A stretch of 37,961 nt of DNA from Alphaproteobacteria bacterium (GCA_900768185.1 CAAGCB010000036.1:1-37961); one strand, 5' to 3'. Shown: positions 16,682 through 25,240, counted from the first letter of the stretch. The notes: a model not told the origin generated them from the sequence alone. Program-made: numbers and translations.

Positions 16682-17235
16682 CACAACCTCGCTTCCAACC
16701 AGCCGTGAACGCCGAAAACGTCCTGCGACGCCTCTTTCGCGCTTGTCCGGCGCGCTTCGGCGATCAGGGCTTCGTATTCCCGGTTCAACTGTTCTTTCAA
16801 CGCGGGCAGGCTGGTCAGGCTCATCACCATTTCCGCCGCCAGCTTCGTCGTGAACGCTTCGGTGAAAACGGCGTCGAATTTCGATTCTTCGGCGACGCGC
16901 GAAACGCCCGCGAACCGGAACGCTTTGACGTCGGACAGAAAACAATCGCCCTCGCGGGCATAGGGAACGCAGCCGTCGACGGAAACGACGCGCAGACAAT
17001 CCGACGGAATTTTAAACGCGTTTTCAAAACCGAACAGAGGCTTTCGCGCGACGGGGGACAATTCCCAACGCTTCATCGCGAACCGCCACGGATACGCCCG
17101 CAAAACGGCGTCGCGCACGGGATCGAACATCAGGGCGCACAACTTCGCGGGTTTTGTGTTTTCGTCGATGTCGCGGATAAAATTTTCCCCGACCTTGCTT
17201 AACGCCATATTGCACATTTCGACTTTCTCCGTCAT
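16681..17235 (-). CDS. tail tubular protein A-like (adaptor), 184 aa
   Basis: The pattern MCNMALSKVGENFIRDID, ALMFDPVRDAVLRAYPWRFA and FKIPSDCLRVVSV identifies the podovirus tail tubular A / gp11-like adaptor family that joins the portal to the tail. Length is normal for the family. It precedes tail tubular B with an ATGA overlap and follows the decoration-like protein by about 55 bases. Confidence 0.92.
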   Translation of the reverse strand: MTEKVEMCNMALSKVGENFIRDIDENTKPAKLCALMFDPVRDAVLRAYPWRFAMKRWELSPVARKPLFGFENAFKIPSDCLRVVSVDGCVPYAREGDCFLSDVKAFRFAGVSRVAEESKFDAVFTEAFTTKLAAEMVMSLTSLPALKEQLNREYEALIAEARRTSAKEASQDVFGVHGWLEARL

Positions 17236-17290
17236 TTTTCCGTCCTTTCCTGAAACGGGACGGGCGGCGAAAGCCGCCCGTCCGCCGTGG

Positions 17291-17710
17291 TTAAACGCCG
17301 GCGGTGACGATATCGACGATCAGAACGCCGCTGGCGGGCAAAGCCGCCGTGCCGACCGTGGCGACGACTTCGACGCCGCCCTTGGGCGCGGGATCGGATT
17401 TCGCCGCTGTCGTTCCGAACGCAACCGGCGCGTCTGCGTCGGTGAACGCCGCGTCGGCTCTGTACAGGTCGTCGTCGTCCGCCGTGCCGATTTTCAGCGT
17501 GGCGGCGCCCAGCGACGCGCTCGCGGTCAAAAAACCGCAAACGAAATATTCGCCTTCGCCGATTTCACACAAACCGATCTGGTCGCCGCTTGCCTGCGCG
17601 GACAGGTCGATCGTCGCGCGGCGGCGGCGCAGCCGACCGTTCGCGACGCTCGCGACGACGTGATCGCCCGCCAGCTCGGCGGTCATTTCCTTTGAATACG
17701 TTTTAGCCAT
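17291..17710 (-). CDS. small virion (head decoration-like) protein, 139 aa
   Basis: Beta-rich, alanine/glycine/valine-rich protein (HVVASVANGRLRRRRATIDL, GEGEYFVCGFLTASASLG, ALPASGVLIVDIVTAGV). It lies between the capsid gene and tail tubular A. Size and place suggest a head decoration or head-completion protein. Its composition is typical, but no specific family is recognised. Confidence 0.75.
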   Translation of the reverse strand: MAKTYSKEMTAELAGDHVVASVANGRLRRRRATIDLSAQASGDQIGLCEIGEGEYFVCGFLTASASLGAATLKIGTADDDDLYRADAAFTDADAPVAFGTTAAKSDPAPKGGVEVVATVGTAALPASGVLIVDIVTAGV

Positions 17711-17724
17711 TGTTTCTTACTCCC

Positions 17725-18615
17725 TCATTCCTGACACTGCACTTCGACGACCATGTTTTCCTGCATACGGGTCGCGCCGATCGACATTTCGTAATAAACC
17801 TGCGTTGCGAAACACTTGTCGTCGCGTTCGGTGATTTTTCCGAACATATCCTGACCGATGCCCAGCTTGACGCCGGATTTCTGGAACGCCAGACACTTCC
17901 GGATTGTTTTCGCGGAATCCGCAAACGCCGGCAGAATCGGCGTTCCGTCGCTTTTTTTGGCGTTCAGCTGGACGAATTTGAATCCCATAAAGGTGTCCAA
18001 TTCGCCGCGCACCAACGCTTTGGCGGACGCGTAATCGGCGGACGTGACTTTCGTTTCGCTCAACAGGTTGTCCAACTGCGTGGCGGTCAAAACGATGTAC
18101 CTGTCCTCGCTCGGCGCGTCGCGCGCGTCCATTACGCGCTTGATTTCGCGCAGTTTGTCGAACGTGAAACCGATCGACCCGTGCGCGATTTTCTGCCCGT
18201 CCGGCAAAGCGACCGGTTCGCCGCCCGTTGCGCCGGTGTCGGCGTTTCCCAGCGCGGCGTCGACGATCGCTTCGTCGATGGCGCGCCCCATCGCCCACGC
18301 GGCGGCGTTCGCGTATTCGCTGGTCGGGTCGATCAGCATTCTGACTTTGTCGTCGTTATCAATCAGATCCGCCCAGTTGTACGTTTCCAACGTCAGACGG
18401 CGGCGCGCGTGCGGCGTGTTCATCTGCGGCGTGTCGGCGTGGCGCGTCGTTTTTTTAACGGCGGCGACCGATCCGATTTGTTCGAAAAACGCGGATTTCC
18501 CTTTGATTGTTTCGCTCCCGACCAGCGGGCGCAGTTTGGATCCTTTTTGCTGAACCAACGCTTCCACGTTCGCGGAATACTGTTCGACAAAGGACGTTGT
18601 GATTTGCGTGCTCAT
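17725..18615 (-). CDS. major capsid protein, 296 aa
   Basis: N-terminus TTSFVEQYSANVEALVQQKG, then PHARRRLTLETYNWADLIDN, EYANAAAWAMGRAIDEAIVD and a C-terminal segment with CFATQVYYEMSIGATRMQE match the capsid family of BPP-1-like podoviruses (HK97 fold). It directly follows the scaffold gene and precedes the decoration-like gene. It builds the icosahedral head. Confidence 0.92.
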   Translation of the reverse strand: MSTQITTSFVEQYSANVEALVQQKGSKLRPLVGSETIKGKSAFFEQIGSVAAVKKTTRHADTPQMNTPHARRRLTLETYNWADLIDNDDKVRMLIDPTSEYANAAAWAMGRAIDEAIVDAALGNADTGATGGEPVALPDGQKIAHGSIGFTFDKLREIKRVMDARDAPSEDRYIVLTATQLDNLLSETKVTSADYASAKALVRGELDTFMGFKFVQLNAKKSDGTPILPAFADSAKTIRKCLAFQKSGVKLGIGQDMFGKITERDDKCFATQVYYEMSIGATRMQENMVVEVQCQE

Positions 18616-18641
18616 TGTTTTCTCCTTTTGCTATGAAACAC

Positions 18642-19439
18642 TTAAATTTCGCCGTTTTTGCGCTGACGCAGGGCGAATGCCTGCGAAACGACGTGATTGT
18701 GGCGCGGGTTCGACGCGTCCATATAGGCGGGGTCGGCGGTCAACGCCGCGATCTGCGCCTCGATGCCGGCGGTCGTCGTCGTCTTGGTTCCGATCGGCGC
18801 GCCCGCCGGCTCGATTTGCTTTCCGCCCAACGCCAGAACGCCCTTGATGACGTCCTTGCTGAAACCAGCGCCCAGCGCGCGCAGGGCGTCCGTCATGCCG
18901 ACGGAATCGCAAATCTGTTTGAAATCCCTGATGCGGGATTCGAACGACGCGCCGAACTCTGCGCGCAATTCCTGTTCTATTTTGGCGTGTTCCGCGTCTG
19001 TTTTGACTTTTTCGGCGTCGTACTGCGCCTTGCTTTCGCGGTAAAAAGCGTCGCGAAACGCGGTCAACTGCCCTTTCGTCAGATTTGCGCCGAACGCGGC
19101 GCGTTTCAAAACGCCGTCCATTTCGGACAAATCGGCTTTGTCTTCTTCGGAAACGTCGCCGAACGCGGGCAATTCGTAACCGTCCGCGCTGTCCGGCACG
19201 CCCAGCTTTTTAAAAACGGCGGCGGTTTCCTCGTCTGTTTTCGGCATCGGGATCATGTCCGTTCCTGCGGCGCGCTTCATTGCCAAATACTTTGACGCCA
19301 AATCGGAAACGCCGGTCACGTCCGCCAGATCGGGGGCTTGCCGGATATCCTCGGCGACGCTTTCGCGCCAATCGACGGCGTTTGCCGGATCGACCGCCGG
19401 CGCGGGCGCGGCGGCGGGGGTGGTTGTTTCATTGTCCAT
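18642..19439 (-). CDS. scaffolding protein, 265 aa
   Basis: Acidic, helical, with a Pro/Ala-rich N-terminus (TTTPAAAPAPAVDPANAVDW) and a long helical middle (KVKTDAEHAKIEQELRAEFG), ending in a helical, basic C-terminus (VSQAFALRQRKNGEI). That is the composition of podovirus scaffolding proteins, and its place between portal and capsid is conserved. Starts inside the end of the Bbp19-like gene. It shapes the procapsid and leaves before maturation. Confidence 0.88.
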   Translation of the reverse strand: MDNETTTPAAAPAPAVDPANAVDWRESVAEDIRQAPDLADVTGVSDLASKYLAMKRAAGTDMIPMPKTDEETAAVFKKLGVPDSADGYELPAFGDVSEEDKADLSEMDGVLKRAAFGANLTKGQLTAFRDAFYRESKAQYDAEKVKTDAEHAKIEQELRAEFGASFESRIRDFKQICDSVGMTDALRALGAGFSKDVIKGVLALGGKQIEPAGAPIGTKTTTTAGIEAQIAALTADPAYMDASNPRHNHVVSQAFALRQRKNGEI

Positions 19440-19698
19440 CGCTGATTTCCTTTCTTAACAGTTCGATGATTTTTGTTTCGTCAAATTCCAGAACGCGCAA
19501 AACGTCCAGCAGGACGGCGCGTTTTCCTTCCCAAAACGCGGATTCCGCCGCGTTTTGCTTCGGCGTCGGGTAATATCCGGTGAAACCGCTTTTTCCCATC
19601 AGGTCGGACAAGACGACGGCGCCGTCTTCGCCGGAAAAAACTTTTTTGTACGCCTGCGCGACATGCAGCGTTTTTTTGCTTTTTTTCGAATCAAACAT
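19429..19698 (-). CDS. Bbp19-like protein, 89 aa
   Basis: A conserved small protein between portal and scaffold in BPP-1-like phages. AQAYKKVFSGEDGAVVLSDL, followed by GFTGYYP, and the ending FDETKIIELLRKEISDGQ fit this family. ATG 19698 overlaps the portal gene stop, and its own stop overlaps the scaffold start. Function unknown; probably a head morphogenesis accessory. Confidence 0.8.
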   Translation of the reverse strand: MFDSKKSKKTLHVAQAYKKVFSGEDGAVVLSDLMGKSGFTGYYPTPKQNAAESAFWEGKRAVLLDVLRVLEFDETKIIELLRKEISDGQ

Positions 19699-21295
19699 TG
19701 CCCAAATCCTCGTCTTGCGCCTGCACCTCGTTTTGCATTCCCTGCAACTGCAACGCCGTTGCGGCGTCCTGCACGCTTTGTACCCGCGCCTGTTGCGACT
19801 GTTGTTCGGCGCGGATCGCCGCGACGTCGCTTGCATCGCGCAAAACGTCGTCGACGCCGTAGATTTTGTGAATTTCGCGCACGCCTTTTTCGGCGTCGAA
19901 AACGGCGACGGCGTTCGGATCGACCTGCAAAAACGGCGCGCTTGCGGCGAACGCCTGATTGTACCGGTCGGCTTTTTCATACCGCATCGCCTTTGCCAGC
20001 GGCGACTGATACACGATGTCGACGCCCAATCCCTCGGGCGGGATCTCGGTCGGCTTTTCGATAACGCCGCGCCGCAACAGCAGGTTGAACGCGCGGGACA
20101 CGACAGGGCTTAACAGTTCCGTCGTCAAACGACCGTACACGGGACCCATCAGCCGCGCGGCTTCGCGGACGCGCTCCATGATTTCCGTCGCCGTGCGGCG
20201 GTCACCCGTCAAAAACGACAGCTGCCCGTTCATAAACGCCAGACGGACGCGCGTCCTGATGTCGTCCATCATATCCTTGCCGAACGCGGGGTTCGCGCCG
20301 CTCGCCAGATACTGCGGGCGTTCGCCGCGGTATCTGATGACGCCACCCGGAACGGTCATCATGGGCTGGATTTCATCGTCGTCTTGAACCAGAATCGGCG
20401 GTCGGTTCGCCAGCTGGGCGGCGACGATCGTTTCCTTCATCATTTCCTGCAGCATTTTTATATCGGACAAACAGTCAATCGCGGGACCGCGCCCGTACAG
20501 TTCGGCGTTGCATTTCGACCACCGGGCGACGGCGAACGGCATTTCGTCGAACCCTTCCTCTTTCAACACGCGCTTTTCGCGGGTCAGAATGTATTCGGAT
20601 TTATACGCTTTTTCGCCTTCTTGCCCGAAATCGGGATTGGGATAAACGGCGTGAATTATTTCATACGCCGTTTTTCCGCCGCGTTCCTCGTCGCGCTTCA
20701 TATCGTCGGACAGCGCGTTTCCCCCGAACGCCTGCTTGATTTTTTTGGCGTCGAACGAAAAACGCCGAAACACTGTGTCAACCGCGCCGACGTCGTTTTC
20801 GTCGATGACGATTTCGGCGACGCTTCGGCTTTGAAACAGCAGCGCGTTGTTTTTGTCGTTCCATCCGACAAACATCGCGCAGGTGCCGACGACGGGCAAA
20901 TCCAGATAGCACTCGTTGATCGCGCTCTGGAAATTGGCGGCGGGTTCGTACAGGGCGGAATACAGCGCGTCCTCGGCGGCGCGCAGCCAGCTTTTCAACG
21001 ACGCGGACGCGTTCGCGTTCCGAAACGCCAAACCGAACCAGCGCATGGACGGATCGGTCATCATGCCGTTGATGTCTGCGGCGAGCATGCGCGCGCAGAC
21101 GGCGGCGGTCGTTTCGTATTGCTTGCGCGTCCGCTTCGCGCCTTTCGGCTGGACGACCGTAAAATCCGCGCGGTTGGGGAATACCAGTTCGCACACTTCC
21201 TGCCATAAATTTTCAAAATTCGTTCTGGCGTTTTTCAGCGCGTCGCATCTGGCGACGATTTCCTCAATCCGCGTTTGCCCCGTACTCTCCGTCAT
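19691..21295 (-). CDS. portal protein (head-to-tail connector), 534 aa
   Basis: The N-terminal region RTNFENLWQEVCELVFPNRA, MLAADINGMMTDPSMRWFGL and LDLPVVGTCAMFVGWND is typical of the podovirus head-tail connecting protein family. The family's helical C-terminal region is Gln-rich (RAEQQSQQARVQSVQDAATA). It forms the twelve-subunit DNA channel and the terminase docking site. Length is normal. Its start overlaps the stop of the gene upstream (ATGA). Confidence 0.95.
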   Translation of the reverse strand: MTESTGQTRIEEIVARCDALKNARTNFENLWQEVCELVFPNRADFTVVQPKGAKRTRKQYETTAAVCARMLAADINGMMTDPSMRWFGLAFRNANASASLKSWLRAAEDALYSALYEPAANFQSAINECYLDLPVVGTCAMFVGWNDKNNALLFQSRSVAEIVIDENDVGAVDTVFRRFSFDAKKIKQAFGGNALSDDMKRDEERGGKTAYEIIHAVYPNPDFGQEGEKAYKSEYILTREKRVLKEEGFDEMPFAVARWSKCNAELYGRGPAIDCLSDIKMLQEMMKETIVAAQLANRPPILVQDDDEIQPMMTVPGGVIRYRGERPQYLASGANPAFGKDMMDDIRTRVRLAFMNGQLSFLTGDRRTATEIMERVREAARLMGPVYGRLTTELLSPVVSRAFNLLLRRGVIEKPTEIPPEGLGVDIVYQSPLAKAMRYEKADRYNQAFAASAPFLQVDPNAVAVFDAEKGVREIHKIYGVDDVLRDASDVAAIRAEQQSQQARVQSVQDAATALQLQGMQNEVQAQDEDLGNV

Positions 21296-21723
21296 GCGTT
21301 CACCTTCTTCTTTTTGCCGAACGCGCCGGAAACGGGGTCGAACGCCCCCGGTACGTTGTCGTCAAAAGCCCCCAGCGCGCCGTCTTCGGTCGTGAAATTC
21401 GTTTTCGACCCGGCGGCGTCGGCGATCTGCCGGCGGCGGCTTTTCATGATCTGGTCGTAATAATCGGCGTCAGCGGCGTTTTTCGCGGCGGTTTCGGCGG
21501 CGTTGATTTCGCGCAAATCTTTTTTATGTTCCCGGTTTACTCTGTTCGGATCGGTCAATTTGTCCTGCAATCCGCGAACGCCTGACGAAATATGCGATCC
21601 GGCGACGCTGTCAATGGCGTCCGCAGCGTACCGCGTCGGGTACGTTATCGGCGCCGTGGCGACTTTTGCGACCGTTTTTAACCATTTTTTTTCAAATTTT
21701 TTCAGACTTTTTCCCCAGCCCAT
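21292..21723 (-). CDS. hypothetical head-region protein, 143 aa
   Basis: Basic N-terminus (WGKSLKKFEKKWLKTVAKVA), then an alanine-rich helical middle (EINAAETAAKNAADADYYDQ) and a glycine/phenylalanine-rich C-terminus with the repeat GAFD...GAFD...GAFG followed by KKKK. Genes of this kind lie between terminase and portal in related phages, but I cannot name the family. The start is ATG 21723; upstream in-frame sequence is a shadow of the terminase gene. Confidence 0.78.
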   Translation of the reverse strand: MGWGKSLKKFEKKWLKTVAKVATAPITYPTRYAADAIDSVAGSHISSGVRGLQDKLTDPNRVNREHKKDLREINAAETAAKNAADADYYDQIMKSRRRQIADAAGSKTNFTTEDGALGAFDDNVPGAFDPVSGAFGKKKKVNA

Positions 21724-21737
21724 TTTCAACCCCTTTC

Positions 21738-23102
21738 TTAAAAAAATCCCGCCGAACGGGGGTTCAGCGGGTCGTAATCGCAAACTCTTTCCAATATCCG
21801 CCGACGTTCGGCGGCGGCTTCGTTTCTTTCCTCTTTGCGTCCCAACGCCAGATAACGGAACGCATCCGCGGCGTGGCTCGTCCAATCGTGCAGGGGACGC
21901 GGCTGGAAATCCTGCCGTTTTTCGTCCCAAACCTTTTGATACTGGCGCAGGGCGTTCAATCCGCGTTCGCACTTTTTTTCGTCGAACCGGCACATCGGCA
22001 GAATGAAACGGACGGCGTTGATGCCGTCTTCGACGCTGGCGCGCTTCAACACTTTCCCGCGCACGCCCAAGGCGGCGAGCGATTCCAAACGCGTTTTGCC
22101 GGTGGACAATTCGGTGACGGCGATGTCGTGCGGAAAAATGTTTTGATTGGTGTAGGTGTACGGCTTCGATTTCAGCATCTGGACGTAATGATCCAGCCCG
22201 ACGCCGGAATTTTCGTAATAATCGATGACGCGGACTTCCGCGCCGGCGTTTTGGAAAAACCAGATCGCGGTCGCGTCGCCGACGCCCAAATCCCACGCGG
22301 TATATACTTTTTTGGACGGGTCGTGCGGAACGGAACCGATTTTGCCGTCCGATTCCAGCGTCGTGATGATTTTCCCGTAATACGACCCGCGCACGGCGGC
22401 GTCGAAAGAACAGTAAAATTCCTGCTGCGCCATGTCTTCATCCATGCCGCCCGCCAGTTCCGCCTTGATCAGCTCGTCGGAAATCGGCACGTCCTCGCCG
22501 CATCGCTCGCACATTTCCTGCGTGTCGCGCGCGGTCAGGATTTGCGCGAACCAATCCTTGTTTTTTTTCGCCATATCGTACAGTCGCGCGCCGTGGTTTC
22601 GACCGCGCGGGGTATAGATGAACAACGCCCACCCGCCGTTTTCAGCCAAAATCGGGCGGATAAAATCCCACGCCGCGGGATTGGCGATCGAATATTCGGA
22701 AAACACGACGCCGACGGGGTTCGATCCGACCAGATTGTCGTAATAATCCGACCCGACGCATTGCCAGATCGACCCGTTTTTCAATTCGATTTTCATTTCC
22801 TGATCGGACTTGCGCTTGATCAGCTCGGCGGGAAACACCTGATCGACGACGCGGCGACCGAATTTGTCGATGGAATCCCAAACGACCTTTCGCGCCTGCA
22901 TCTGGTTGGGCAACATATGCCAATAAACGCCGACACGGCTCATCATCTTGCACACCGTCGCGTTCAGGGACAGGCTGTCTTTTCCGGCGCGGCGGTGCCA
23001 CACGGCGACGCATCGCTTGATGTTTCGGTTCATAAACGCGTCCCACAAATCGAACTGGTAACAGCGGGGAGCCCAATGGTTCGGCAAAACGACGCGGCTC
23101 AT
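21738..23102 (-). CDS. terL: terminase large subunit, 454 aa
   Basis: ATPase domain: adenine-binding/Walker A region WHRRAGKDSLSLNATV (residues ~35-50) and Walker B VGVVFSEYS. Nuclease domain: TAWDLGVGDATAIWFF (first catalytic Asp) and the later DWTSHAADAFRYLALG (last catalytic Asp). It packages DNA into the prohead by ATP hydrolysis and cuts it. ATG 23102 overlaps the small subunit stop; the longer open frame upstream is a shadow. Confidence 0.95.
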   Translation of the reverse strand: MSRVVLPNHWAPRCYQFDLWDAFMNRNIKRCVAVWHRRAGKDSLSLNATVCKMMSRVGVYWHMLPNQMQARKVVWDSIDKFGRRVVDQVFPAELIKRKSDQEMKIELKNGSIWQCVGSDYYDNLVGSNPVGVVFSEYSIANPAAWDFIRPILAENGGWALFIYTPRGRNHGARLYDMAKKNKDWFAQILTARDTQEMCERCGEDVPISDELIKAELAGGMDEDMAQQEFYCSFDAAVRGSYYGKIITTLESDGKIGSVPHDPSKKVYTAWDLGVGDATAIWFFQNAGAEVRVIDYYENSGVGLDHYVQMLKSKPYTYTNQNIFPHDIAVTELSTGKTRLESLAALGVRGKVLKRASVEDGINAVRFILPMCRFDEKKCERGLNALRQYQKVWDEKRQDFQPRPLHDWTSHAADAFRYLALGRKEERNEAAAERRRILERVCDYDPLNPRSAGFF

Positions 23103-23608
23103 CGTTTCACCTCCGACGCCTGCGCGTCTATGACTTTCGCTTCCGCCGCGGGCGCGGACGCTCCGTTGCGAGGCATCTGGAAATTCGCGACGACGACGGA
23201 CAGGGGACCGTCGGAATCCAACTCGACCGCGCGGGGCATTTTCTTTTCCGTGTATTCCGCCAGCTCGAACCGCATATCGCGCACCCACTGCATCGCCGCC
23301 TCGATTGTGCAGCCGAACCGCTCTTTCACCTCGCAGGGATCCTGCATCGCTTCGACGGCGATCAGATCCAGCGCGCACGCATATCCGCGCTTTTGGCAAT
23401 ATTCCTTGTTTGCCAGCGTCGCCTTGTTCAACGATCCTTTGGGACGACCAGCTTTTCTGACCGCCTTGGCGAACTCGAACGGATCGACCGTCTTGGCGTC
23501 GAAATCGTCAAACAGACGGAGCTGTTCGATTTCGTCGTCGGGGCGCACGGGCAAAGCTTCGCCCTTGACCAGATCGCCGACCACTTTTTTAGCTCCGCTC
23601 TTCATCAC
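23099..23608 (-). CDS. terminase small subunit-like protein, 169 aa
   Basis: The middle contains AVRKAGRPKGSLNKATLANK, the DNA-binding-like motif common to small terminases of this type, followed by GYACALDLIAVEAMQDP. It lies directly upstream of the large subunit with an overlap of four bases. It recognises packaging sites in phage DNA. First gene of the late operon. Confidence 0.82.
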   Translation of the reverse strand: MMKSGAKKVVGDLVKGEALPVRPDDEIEQLRLFDDFDAKTVDPFEFAKAVRKAGRPKGSLNKATLANKEYCQKRGYACALDLIAVEAMQDPCEVKERFGCTIEAAMQWVRDMRFELAEYTEKKMPRAVELDSDGPLSVVVANFQMPRNGASAPAAEAKVIDAQASEVKR

Positions 23609-23621
23609 GCGCCGATCCTTT

Positions 23622-23665
23622 AAAAACGCGCGCCCCGCCGGAGGTGGTTCGAACCCCGCGGCGGG
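23622..23665 (-). terminator. nested hairpin upstream of the small terminase gene
   Basis: CCCGCCG (23634-23640) pairs with CGGCGGG (23659-23665); inside lies a perfect GGTTCGAACC palindrome. On the minus strand GCGCGCG and TTTTT follow. It may end antirepressor transcripts or structure the terS leader. It resembles a tRNA T arm but has no other tRNA parts. Confidence 0.5.
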
Positions 23666-23776
23666 ACGCCGTTCGTCAAATCAGATAAATCCGCAAACGA
23701 AAAGGCGGCATCTTTCGATCCCGCCCGTTTATCGGAAAACCGAACTTTCGCAAACGCTAAAATTCGATTATGCCCA

Positions 23777-23806
23777 ATCGTATCACGATTTCCGCCGCGC
23801 CGTCAA
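23777..23806 (-). promoter_or_regulatory. promoter candidate for the late operon
   Basis: On the minus strand TTGACG, 18 bases, TACGAT, lying just downstream of the antirepressor stop (23819) and 170 bases before terS. The position and the sigma-70-like boxes make it a good candidate for the start of the morphogenesis operon. Confidence 0.55.
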
Positions 23807-23818
23807 CCGTTTTTGTTG

Positions 23819-24679
23819 TCAACCGGCGCGCGCGACGTTTTCGTTTTCGCAGGGGAACGGGACGGCGACGGGACGCACGACGGACGAACCGAACCGGACG
23901 CTGCACCGCAGGACGAACGCGCCGTCGATTTTCAGCAGGGCGCGCGCCAAACCGCCGTTGTCGTAAATCGTTCCGGCGCAGGCGCGGCGGAAAAACGCGG
24001 TCGCGATTGACAGGTATTCGACGCCGTTTTGAACATAGAACCGGACGCCGGCGCGCTTCATCGCCTTTTCGCGCCGTTCTTTGACCAGATCGGCGACGAC
24101 GCCGTCGGCGGTTTGCGTCCGCAACACCAAATCCAGCGCGCCCTTTGCCTGTTCCGGCGTGAACGCGCCGACCGGATCGGCGCCGCTGACGGACGGCAGG
24201 GGCGATTGGTTCCATACGCGGCGCGCCGCGTCCCGTCCGAACAGCAGACGCGTTTCGCGCACCAGATTGATCCATTGCTGGAACGTGCGGTCGGGCAGAT
24301 TGGCGAAATCGTCGCGACCGCGAACCTCGTCGGCGGATTTAACATCGACCTCCGGCGCGACGTACATTCCCGTCTTGCGGATCGACGGCAACACCTCCGC
24401 CGTCACCCACTTGCGGAACTTTTTCGCCTCGGGCTTGCGGCTGACCAGCACCAAATGATACAGTCCGCTTTCGTTAATCCCGCGCATTTCCTGCGCTCCG
24501 CCGGGGGTACACACAATAAGTGTACCCTTTTCGTCGTCGTCCAACGCGCGGCAAGCAACCTCTGCGTCTCTATACTCCAATACCCGCGCCACGTCCGCGG
24601 CGACGAACCACGGTTCGCCGTCCTTTTCAATCACGCGCACCGCGTTGTCTTCAAAATCGAATACTTGAATGTCGTTCAT
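23819..24679 (-). CDS. Bro-N antirepressor, 286 aa
   Basis: Bro-N domain at the N-terminus: IQVFDFEDNAVRVIEKDGEP, WFVAADVARVLEYRDAE, GINESGLYHLVLVSRKPEAK and KKFRKWVTAEVLPSIRKTG. The C-terminal part (about residues 110-286) is a separate, less familiar domain with RTFQQWINLVRETRLLFGRD. Bro-N antirepressors bind and neutralise phage repressors. It follows a small gene and a C4-like RNA, the same arrangement as the second locus at 37299. ATG has AAAGGA upstream. Confidence 0.92.
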   Translation of the reverse strand: MNDIQVFDFEDNAVRVIEKDGEPWFVAADVARVLEYRDAEVACRALDDDEKGTLIVCTPGGAQEMRGINESGLYHLVLVSRKPEAKKFRKWVTAEVLPSIRKTGMYVAPEVDVKSADEVRGRDDFANLPDRTFQQWINLVRETRLLFGRDAARRVWNQSPLPSVSGADPVGAFTPEQAKGALDLVLRTQTADGVVADLVKERREKAMKRAGVRFYVQNGVEYLSIATAFFRRACAGTIYDNGGLARALLKIDGAFVLRCSVRFGSSVVRPVAVPFPCENENVARAG

Positions 24680-24683
24680 GATT

Positions 24684-24857
24684 TTATCCTTTCAATTTCC
24701 CCATCGCGTCCAGCGCGCGAATGGTGTCGATGATGATTTTGTCTTCGGCGAACGCGTCCGCTTCGCCGCGTTCGACGGCGCGTCTGCTCATCGGCTTTTT
24801 GACGCCGACCGCCGCGCAAACCGCGCGGTATAACTCGAATTGCTTGATTTTGCTCAT
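24684..24857 (-). CDS. small protein between C4-like RNA and antirepressor, 57 aa
   Basis: ATG 24857 with AAAAGGGCAAGTAA upstream; the product starts MSKIKQFELYRAVCAAVGVK and ends TIRALDAMGKLKG, four bases before the Bro-N gene. It is paralogous to the product of 7041-7238. It occupies the place that icd has in the P1 c4-icd-ant operon, but I see no proof that it has that role. No membrane segment; about half of it looks helical. Confidence 0.75.
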   Translation of the reverse strand: MSKIKQFELYRAVCAAVGVKKPMSRRAVERGEADAFAEDKIIIDTIRALDAMGKLKG

Positions 24858-24883
24858 TTACTTGCCCTTTTCTACAAGGAATT

Positions 24884-25030
24884 GCCTGACCCCGTCAGGC
24901 GCGGGGGGTTAGAAACGTGCAAGTAATCACGTGGGCTTCTTCGATATATCCGCCGCCCCCCCGCATATTCGGGCATAAAAAAGGCGTCTGACGGGACGTT
25001 GACCGTTACTTGTTTGAGTTTCTAACCTCG
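24884..25030 (-). ncRNA. C4-like antisense immunity RNA, copy 1
   Basis: Minus-strand leader. The block 24961-25000 contains AACGTCCCGTCAG and TTTTTTATGCCCGA, also present upstream of the second antirepressor gene (37157-37200). Outer stem GTTTCTAACC/GGTTAGAAAC (24907-24916 with 25018-25027), inner stem 24920-24926 with 25006-25012, and a terminal hairpin GCCTGAC-CCC-GTCAGGC (24884-24900 plus strand) just before the small gene. CCCGTCAG in the block is complementary to CTGACGGG in that hairpin. This fits the P1/P7 C4 RNA family, an antisense RNA that represses antirepressor synthesis. Confidence 0.72.
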
Positions 25031-25036
25031 ACAACC

Positions 25037-25066
25037 ACCATACGCCCCCGCCGATTCCGTTGTCAA
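25037..25066 (-). promoter_or_regulatory. promoter of the C4-like RNA/antirepressor operon
   Basis: Minus strand: TTGACA (25061-25066), 18 bases, TATGGT (25037-25042). It starts immediately after the T8 terminator of the early operon, so the antirepressor unit is insulated from upstream transcription. Confidence 0.65.
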
Positions 25067-25067
25067 C

Positions 25068-25101
25068 AAAAAAAACGACCGCGCCCAGTGTCGGCGCGGT
25101 C
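25068..25101 (-). terminator. strong terminator of the early operon
   Basis: GACCGCGCC (25077-25085) pairs with GGCGCGGTC (25093-25101) over a seven-base loop, followed on the minus strand by C and eight Ts (25068-25075). Classic intrinsic terminator for minus-strand transcripts coming from the replication genes. Confidence 0.9.
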
Positions 25102-25122
25102 TGAAAGGTCGGTGACAACCTT

Positions 25123-25234
25123 ATGTATAAACACAATCCTTGATGCTTGTATTATAATCATATTCCTTTTCATTTTACAAGCCGTTTTTTCCTGCTATAT
25201 TCTGCCTGTCGCTTATGCGGCTGAAAGGAGGTGA
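25123..25234 (+). pseudogene. frame-broken copy of the hydrophobic peptide gene
   Basis: The leader and start region (25101-25140) repeats that of the intact peptide gene (25221-25260): CTGAAAGG..GGTGA.. then TATAA(A)CACAATCCT. Here one extra A (AAA instead of AA) closes the frame after six codons from ATG 25123. Ignoring that A, the frame encodes YNTILDAC followed by a long Ile/Phe/Leu membrane segment and ends AAERR at TGA 25234, which lies in the SD of copy 2. It could be a decayed copy or one switched off by slippage. Confidence 0.55.
25153..25158 (+). promoter_or_regulatory. possible -10 box for the peptide cassette
   Basis: A perfect TATAAT on the plus strand, 83 bases before the TTG start of copy 2. 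I see no good -35 box at 16-18 bases, so this is weak by itself. The strong SD and terminator downstream require some plus-strand promoter in this area. Confidence 0.35.
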
Positions 25235-25240
25235 TATCCT

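Noticed and set aside
23634..23665. tRNA-like hairpin with GGTTCGAACC
   Set aside because: Resembles a T arm only. No acceptor stem, anticodon arm or D arm can be drawn around it.
21666..23966. 766-codon plus-strand open frame
   Set aside because: Antisense shadow of terminase genes in high-GC DNA; no SD and no protein family.
24927..25136. 69-codon minus-strand ORF over the C4-like copy 1
   Set aside because: It is the common ghost translation of the conserved RNA block (NGQRPVRRLFYARICG) and also crosses a promoter and a terminator.
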